Translations under genes and position numbers: made by a program
Shown: piece by piece, positions 60,314-64,000 of the stretch
How positions within the stretch are numbered: position 1 is the stretch's first letter
Layout of the letters: every line of letters starts with the position of its first letter
DNA from: Eubacteriaceae bacterium
GTDB taxonomy: Bacteria > Bacillota > Clostridia > Eubacteriales > Anaerofustaceae
Direction: 5' to 3'
NCBI GenBank assembly: GCA_017531485.1
Contig: JAFXKY010000046.1
Coordinates: 124,001 to 188,000 of the forward strand
Length of the DNA stretch: 64,000 nt
The notes under the pieces: model-generated
Databases searched by the model: none
Told to the model about the DNA's origin: nothing
What the model saw: only the letters and a program-made list of their open reading frames with translations

Positions 60314-60360
60314 AATATAACACATAAATTCCTGCTTGTCAATAATAATTATCATTATTG
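60314..60360 (-). promoter_or_regulatory. ahpC promoter with PerR/Fur box
   Basis: On the minus strand, TTGACA (60337-60342) and TATATT (60314-60319), 17-base spacer. A 21-base near-perfect dyad centred at 60350 (60340-60360; left arm CAATAATAAT, right arm ATCATTATTG) overlaps the upstream edge of -35. Its core matches the PerR/Fur 7-1-7 pattern at 11 of 14 positions. Confidence 0.82.
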
Positions 60361-60403
60361 TTAATATTTTTTGTCTGTTGTGCTATTAATTTATTATTGT
60401 ATT

Positions 60404-60431
60404 TTGGAACAAAGGAGAAATATGGTATAAT
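60404..60431 (+). promoter_or_regulatory. Promoter of the 145-aa membrane protein gene
   Basis: TTGGAA (60404-60409) and perfect TATAAT (60426-60431), 16-base spacer, 40 bases before the start. Confidence 0.65.
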
Positions 60432-60470
60432 TGCAGTGAAAAGACATGAATTATTCTAGGGGAGGTTATT

Positions 60471-60908
60471 ATGCATTCCGCACAAATTACAAAAAACGTT
60501 GGATATCATCTGTTGTTTTTGCTGTTCGCAAGCTTTTTCATGCCCATAATCTGTATATATGATCCCATCAGCGTGCATAACTCGTTTGCATCGTTTATCT
60601 TTGCTTGTGCATTCGCACCGTCAGAAGGTCACTCCATTCTGTTTCTTTTCGGGTTCTTATTTATGGGATTGTTTATTGTTTCACTGTTAAAAATATATTA
60701 CGACAAACATAAGTGGATGGTCATTCCCCTTGCGTTCTCTGTCTGCGACATAATAATGCATATAATTTATACCTTCACAGTAAATATCGGTTTATTATTC
60801 GCATACGGAATACTCTCCCCCATCGGACTTGTATATAAAGTATGGAGGACTTACGTTTTTTATAAGTATTACATACATTTCAGAAACACAACTGCATATA
60901 AATTATAA
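60471..60908 (+). CDS. Small polytopic membrane protein
   Basis: 145 aa with about four helices (12-30, 36-50, 55-75, 85-115) and a basic C-terminus. GGGGAGG precedes the ATG. Own promoter and terminator, lying between the PerR-regulated ahpC promoter and the perR-like gene. No family recognised. Confidence 0.7.
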   Translation: MHSAQITKNVGYHLLFLLFASFFMPIICIYDPISVHNSFASFIFACAFAPSEGHSILFLFGFLFMGLFIVSLLKIYYDKHKWMVIPLAFSVCDIIMHIIYTFTVNIGLLFAYGILSPIGLVYKVWRTYVFYKYYIHFRNTTAYKL

Positions 60909-60910
60909 AA

Positions 60911-60937
60911 AAATAAAGGGACATATTCCCTTTATTT
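60911..60937. terminator. Bidirectional terminator
   Basis: Stem AAATAAAGGGA/TCCCTTTATTT with a 5-base loop and T-runs on both strands, between the convergent membrane protein and perR-like genes. Confidence 0.88.
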
Positions 60938-61333
60938 TTATGTTCTTTGTTTCATGCAGCACTCGCAGGTGCCGCCGAAGACGAGGTTCATCCATTTGAT
61001 ATTGTCTTTTTTATTTACCCCGCAGCTTTCCTTTGCCTTATCAAGGTCGAGGATCTCGAGGTCATTTACGCATCCGCATGTGTCACATTCGAAGTGCGCA
61101 TGATCAGCTACGTTTGCGTCATAGCGTTCTGTACTCTGAAGGGTGGTTACTCTTCTGACCAGTCCCATTTCTTCGAGGAGTTTTAAGTTTCTGTAAACCG
61201 TTCCTAAGCTGAGGTTCGGGTTAGTGGGTCTTAATGATTCATACACCATATCCGCCGAAGGATGAGCTTTGGTAGACATTAAGTATTCATATATAAGATC
61301 CCTTTGTCTGGAGTGGCGTATTTTCTTTTCCAT
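60938..61333 (-). CDS. perR: Fur-family peroxide regulator (PerR-like)
   Basis: 131 aa. A winged helix (HPSADMVYESLRP, LSLGTVYRNLKLLEEMGLV) and a dimerisation domain with structural zinc pairs Cys83/Cys86 and Cys123/Cys126, plus regulatory metal-site residues in YDANVADHAHFEC. Its own promoter carries the same box as ahpC, which favours PerR over Fur. The start at 61333 lies after a GGAAGA site; the frame open to 61411 runs through the promoter. Confidence 0.88.
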   Translation of the reverse strand: MEKKIRHSRQRDLIYEYLMSTKAHPSADMVYESLRPTNPNLSLGTVYRNLKLLEEMGLVRRVTTLQSTERYDANVADHAHFECDTCGCVNDLEILDLDKAKESCGVNKKDNIKWMNLVFGGTCECCMKQRT

Positions 61334-61382
61334 CTTGATTTCTTCCTTTTTTGAACTTGGGGGATTGTCCCTGTGTGAATAT

Positions 61383-61429
61383 AATATAACATACAAGCCT
61401 TGATTTGTCAATAATAATTATCATTATCA
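61383..61429 (-). promoter_or_regulatory. perR promoter with PerR/Fur box
   Basis: On the minus strand, TTGACA (61406-61411) and TATATT (61383-61388), 17-base spacer. A box centred at 61419 (61409-61429) differs from the ahpC box only in its last two bases and sits the same 8 bases upstream of the -35 edge. Confidence 0.82.
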
Positions 61430-61492
61430 TATATATTTTCTGTTTTAATGCAGGAATTTCCATAATGAGTAAGAGAAAATGCTGATATTTAC

Positions 61493-61522
61493 TTGTAAAA
61501 GACGTGATACATGATGTAAAAT
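61493..61522 (+). promoter_or_regulatory. Possible promoter of the 140-aa gene
   Basis: TTGTAA (61493-61498) and TAAAAT (61517-61522), 18-base spacer, 26 bases before the start at 61549. Confidence 0.5.
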
Positions 61523-61548
61523 ATCTATAAAATCAGAAGGAGAATATC

Positions 61549-61971
61549 ATGAAAAAGAAAAAAGACAATTCAGGAATGTATCTGCTTATTTTATCCCTTG
61601 TGGGGATGATGCTTATAGGTTTATATTTCTTCGCAGGAAGCACCGTCAAATCTTCCGGTACAAAGATCGGTTATACAGACAATGCCACACGTTACAGCTG
61701 GCACGCAGAATATGAACAGATCGACGGGACTTTCTCAAAGACGATATACCCGCGTACCAATCCGCAGGAGATCTCGATCTCTGCAGAAACAATAGACGGA
61801 AGCATCAGTATTCTGGCAGAGTGTGGCGATGAAGTACTGTTCGAAGGAAAAGACCTGCAAAGCGGACATACACACATTCTTGCGGAAGGGAAAGTGAAGA
61901 TTACTGTCACGGCAGAAAACCACAAAGGTTCATTCAGCATCAGCCATGTGGAAGAAGGACATTCACATTAA
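61549..61971 (+). CDS. Membrane-anchored extracytoplasmic protein, unknown
   Basis: 140 aa. Basic N-terminus, one membrane helix (about 10-29), then an extracytoplasmic domain ending in a His-rich tail (SHVEEGHSH) and containing SGHTHILAEG. The histidines could bind metal, which is inference. GAAGGAG precedes the ATG. Monocistronic as far as can be seen. Confidence 0.68.
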   Translation: MKKKKDNSGMYLLILSLVGMMLIGLYFFAGSTVKSSGTKIGYTDNATRYSWHAEYEQIDGTFSKTIYPRTNPQEISISAETIDGSISILAECGDEVLFEGKDLQSGHTHILAEGKVKITVTAENHKGSFSISHVEEGHSH

Positions 61972-62032
61972 TATTTTCAAGAACTTTGCCTGGGGTGAAG
62001 TTCTTTTCATTTGCAAAAATTGACATATAATA

Positions 62033-62087
62033 TTGACAATCTCGAATATCGAGAATATAATAAGCATAAGTTATCTCGATATTCGAG
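62033..62087 (+). promoter_or_regulatory. Consensus promoter with two PadR-type operators
   Basis: TTGACA (62033-62038) and TATAAT (62056-62061), both perfect, with a 17-base spacer. The spacer holds the dyad CTCGAATATCGAG (62041-62053). Its exact reverse complement CTCGATATTCGAG (62075-62087) lies 34 bases downstream centre to centre, just before the AGGAGG of the PadR gene. Confidence 0.85.
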
Positions 62088-62101
62088 AATAGGAGGAAAC
62101 G

Positions 62102-62416
62102 ATGCCAAGGGAAAAATTCAAGACTCTGACTGAGCAGATGTTTTATATTCTCCTTTGCCTTAAAGAAGAGTGCTGCGGGATGGATATTCTCGACAGGGTG
62201 CCTGAAATGACAAATGGAAGGGTAAACGTCGGCTCGGGAACGCTTTACAACCTTCTTGAACAGTTTCTGGCGGAAGAGATGATAAGAGAAACGAAAGTCG
62301 AAGGACGAAAACGCAGTTATATCATCACCCCGAAAGGTTCTGACAGGCTCAGGGAGGAATATGACAGAATAACAGCGCAGGCAAGTGATTACGAAAAACT
62401 GTTCGGAGGTAAATAA
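62102..62416 (+). CDS. PadR-family transcriptional regulator
   Basis: 104 aa. Winged helix with TEQMFYILLCLKEECCGMDI and VGSGTLYNLLEQFLAEEMIR, the wing VEGRKRSYIITPKGSDRL, and a short C-terminal dimerisation helix. It likely represses its own operon through the two dyads in its promoter. The stop overlaps the start of the DUF2812 gene by one base. PadR-DUF2812 operons are common in Clostridia. Confidence 0.93.
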   Translation: MPREKFKTLTEQMFYILLCLKEECCGMDILDRVPEMTNGRVNVGSGTLYNLLEQFLAEEMIRETKVEGRKRSYIITPKGSDRLREEYDRITAQASDYEKLFGGK

Positions 62417-63330
62417 TGAAAAGAAAAAGACGACAGGAGTTGTTCGCGTTTTACGACGACACAGCATTGAAATCTCACCTCGAGAAGATGGCAAAGAATG
62501 GGTGGATGATCGAGAAGATGAGCAATTATTTCTGGACGTACGTAAAGACAGAGCCGAGAGATATAACATTTGAAATAACTTACCATCATGCCGCATCCGA
62601 ATTCGATCCGCACAGAAGTGATGATCAGGAAACGTTTGACGAATTCTGTGAACATACCGGCTGGAAGCTCGCCCTTTCGTGGCATCAGATGCAGATATAT
62701 TATAACGAAAAGACATCCCCCACCCCGATCCAGACAGATCCGAACATCCGTCTTGAAGCAATGCACAAAGCGATGTGGAGCAACTACCTTATAAGCAATA
62801 TCATAATTCTTCTGATCTCGATTCCGATTTCGGTCATGTTTATTGCAGGGATGATCAGAGTTCCCGAAGAAGTCATAAAAAGCGGCACAGGTCTTTTTGT
62901 CGGCATTCTCGTCACGCTCCTTGCGGTGTACACCATTTTTGACTTGACAGTATATTTCCGTTGGAGGAAAAAAGCGCTCATCCTTGCGGAAAACGGCGAA
63001 TTCTGCCCTTCCCCGAACACGTCGATCGTACAGAGATGCGTGATATATTTTACTTATTTGATTCTCGCTGTATGGCTTTTGAATAAGTTTATAAAGTTTG
63101 ATATGCTGATGATGTTGTCCATATTTTCGTATTATGCGAGCTTTGCAGTGGCAGCTATCGCTGTCAACAAAGCGAAGGATATGTTCAAACATCTGAACGT
63201 AGAAAGAGATATGAACAAATTTCTGTCGTTTATCGTAGCTCTCATTGTTTCATTTATTACTGTACGTTTTTTCATTTACATCATTCTTCTCGTTACGGGG
63301 AACAGGGAAATGATAGAATTGTTATTCTGA
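62416..63330 (+). CDS. DUF2812 membrane protein
   Basis: 304 aa. The N-terminal DUF2812 domain (residues 1-105) has FAFYDDTALKSHLEKMAKNG, FDEFCEHTGWKLAL and MQIYYNEK. Four or more helices follow (about 122-142, 153-172, 200-222, 228-246, 268-292). The soluble domain faces the cytoplasm by the positive-inside rule. Function unknown. It is co-translated with PadR and followed 9 bases later by a paralogue. Confidence 0.9.
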   Translation: MKRKRRQELFAFYDDTALKSHLEKMAKNGWMIEKMSNYFWTYVKTEPRDITFEITYHHAASEFDPHRSDDQETFDEFCEHTGWKLALSWHQMQIYYNEKTSPTPIQTDPNIRLEAMHKAMWSNYLISNIIILLISIPISVMFIAGMIRVPEEVIKSGTGLFVGILVTLLAVYTIFDLTVYFRWRKKALILAENGEFCPSPNTSIVQRCVIYFTYLILAVWLLNKFIKFDMLMMLSIFSYYASFAVAAIAVNKAKDMFKHLNVERDMNKFLSFIVALIVSFITVRFFIYIILLVTGNREMIELLF

Positions 63331-63339
63331 GGAGGAAAT

Positions 63340-64000
63340 ATGAAAGACACTAAACGATTCTTCCCGATATTTGCATTTTATGACCGGACGGGAATTGAAA
63401 ACTACCTCGAAGAAAAAGCCGGAAGCGGGTGGATGCTTGAAAAGATCGCGAATTTCGGGTGGGTGTTCAGAAGATGTGAGCCGAAAAAGGTAAACTTCGC
63501 AGTAACATATTTTCCGAAAGCATCGGCATTCGACCCTGAACCGACAGAAGAGCAGCTGACATTCAATGAATTCTGTGAACACACCGGCTGGATCTTTGCC
63601 GCGCAGAATGCGCAGATGCAGATATATTATAATGAATCTGAAAACCCCACTCCTATCGAAACGGACGCGCTTATAGAGCTTGAGAACATACACAAAAGTG
63701 CCAAGAAGAGTCATCTTCCAACATATTACATTTTCCTCACAAACGGGATCTTACACGCACTCACATTCTTTCAGCGTTGGGTGAACGATCCTGCGGATGT
63801 ATTGACGAGTAATGTAAATTTATTTAACGGGCTTTGCTGGATATTGATACTGATGATGAGTCTGAGCGAGATCGGAGCATATTATTCATGGCGAAGAAAA
63901 GCGCTGAGAGTGGCCAAAGACAACGGTGAATTTGTACGAACCTCATCATGTCAAGGTTTTCAGCTTTTCATTCTCGCCGTAATGCTCACGGGGCTTTCAT
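63340..64000 (+). CDS. Second DUF2812 membrane protein (partial, cut by right edge)
   Basis: About 220 residues visible, starting MKDTKRFFPIFAFYDRTGIE after GGAGG. FNEFCEHTGWIFAAQNAQMQ and IYYNESENPTPIET align with the preceding protein, so the two are tandem paralogues. Helices begin at about residue 126. The reading frame is open to the window end. Confidence 0.88.
   Translation, partial: MKDTKRFFPIFAFYDRTGIENYLEEKAGSGWMLEKIANFGWVFRRCEPKKVNFAVTYFPKASAFDPEPTEEQLTFNEFCEHTGWIFAAQNAQMQIYYNESENPTPIETDALIELENIHKSAKKSHLPTYYIFLTNGILHALTFFQRWVNDPADVLTSNVNLFNGLCWILILMMSLSEIGAYYSWRRKALRVAKDNGEFVRTSSCQGFQLFILAVMLTGLS

Noticed and set aside
61940-63192. Long antisense open frames (273 and 267 codons) across the PadR-DUF2812 operon
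   Set aside because: The + strand genes have promoters, ribosome sites and recognisable families; the minus frames have basic, Cys/His-rich nonsense composition and no ribosome site.

Overview
The window is a stretch of chromosome from an anaerobic, endospore-forming, low-GC Firmicute, most likely class Clostridia. The evidence is a block of core sporulation genes (spoIVB, spo0A, a SigH-like sigma gene, spoIIGA, sigE), a class III fructose-1,6-bisphosphatase, a domain-swapped AhpF-type reductase, a dockerin-bearing secreted peptidase, and near-consensus sigma-A promoters with strong AGGAGG-type ribosome sites. About 73 protein genes are present. I see no rRNA, tRNA, CRISPR array, insertion sequence or prophage. 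No gap between genes exceeds about 280 bases.

Layout. 1-2.6 kb: a BlaI/BlaR1-type regulatory pair cut by the left edge, a patatin-like phospholipase and a small hypothetical. 2.6-13.2 kb: accessory-looking genes, mostly on the minus strand in short overlapping operons. They include three GNAT acetyltransferases, an SdpI-like protein, two small P-loop kinases, a membrane-anchored HTH regulator, a membrane-anchored metal-binding (HMA) protein, TfoX-like, DUF3795-HAD and DUF6199-like proteins, and several unrecognised proteins. 13.2-15.3 kb: greA-lysS behind a strong promoter. 16.2-18.7 kb: an SsuABC-type ABC importer. 18.7-20.8 kb: a second BlaI/BlaR1 pair. 20.9-27 kb: an orphan 387-aa protein, rpe with a coupled membrane protein, a B12-binding radical SAM enzyme and an AI-2E-family permease. 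27.2-31.4 kb: a TetR regulator and a GPH sugar/cation symporter that share an upstream element, two small membrane proteins, and an ECF sigma factor with a coupled membrane protein. 31.6-38.7 kb: gdhA, acylphosphatase, a dockerin M15 peptidase, PHP phosphoesterase, Hsp33, a transglutaminase-like lipoprotein and a PAP2 phosphatase. 38.7-44.5 kb: a response regulator-histidine kinase-PcrA helicase-membrane protein operon. 44.7-49.7 kb: the sporulation block. 49.8-57.8 kb: class B sortase, GNAT, bactofilin and M23 peptidase, fbp, alpha/beta hydrolase and a PfkB kinase. 57.9-61.4 kb: ahpC, the AhpF-like reductase and a PerR-like regulator. 61.5-64 kb: a PadR regulator and two DUF2812 membrane proteins, the second cut by the right edge.

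How the genes work together. Several regulators lie next to promoters whose operators are visible. The two BlaI genes have two dyads each in the same geometry but with unrelated sequences. The PadR gene has two dyads of its own. The PerR-like gene and ahpC carry nearly the same 21-bp box at the same place relative to -35. The TetR gene and the transporter share a three-block element. The sporulation block holds the phosphorelay output (Spo0A), a SigH-like factor, the sigma-E processing protease with sigma-E, and the SpoIVB signalling protease within about 4.6 kb. A perfect dyad of two Spo0A-box cores lies in the divergent gap between the SigH-like gene and spoIIGA.

Limits. All calls come from reading the sequence and recalled family signatures. 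No database search was run. Promoter and operator calls are pattern matches.
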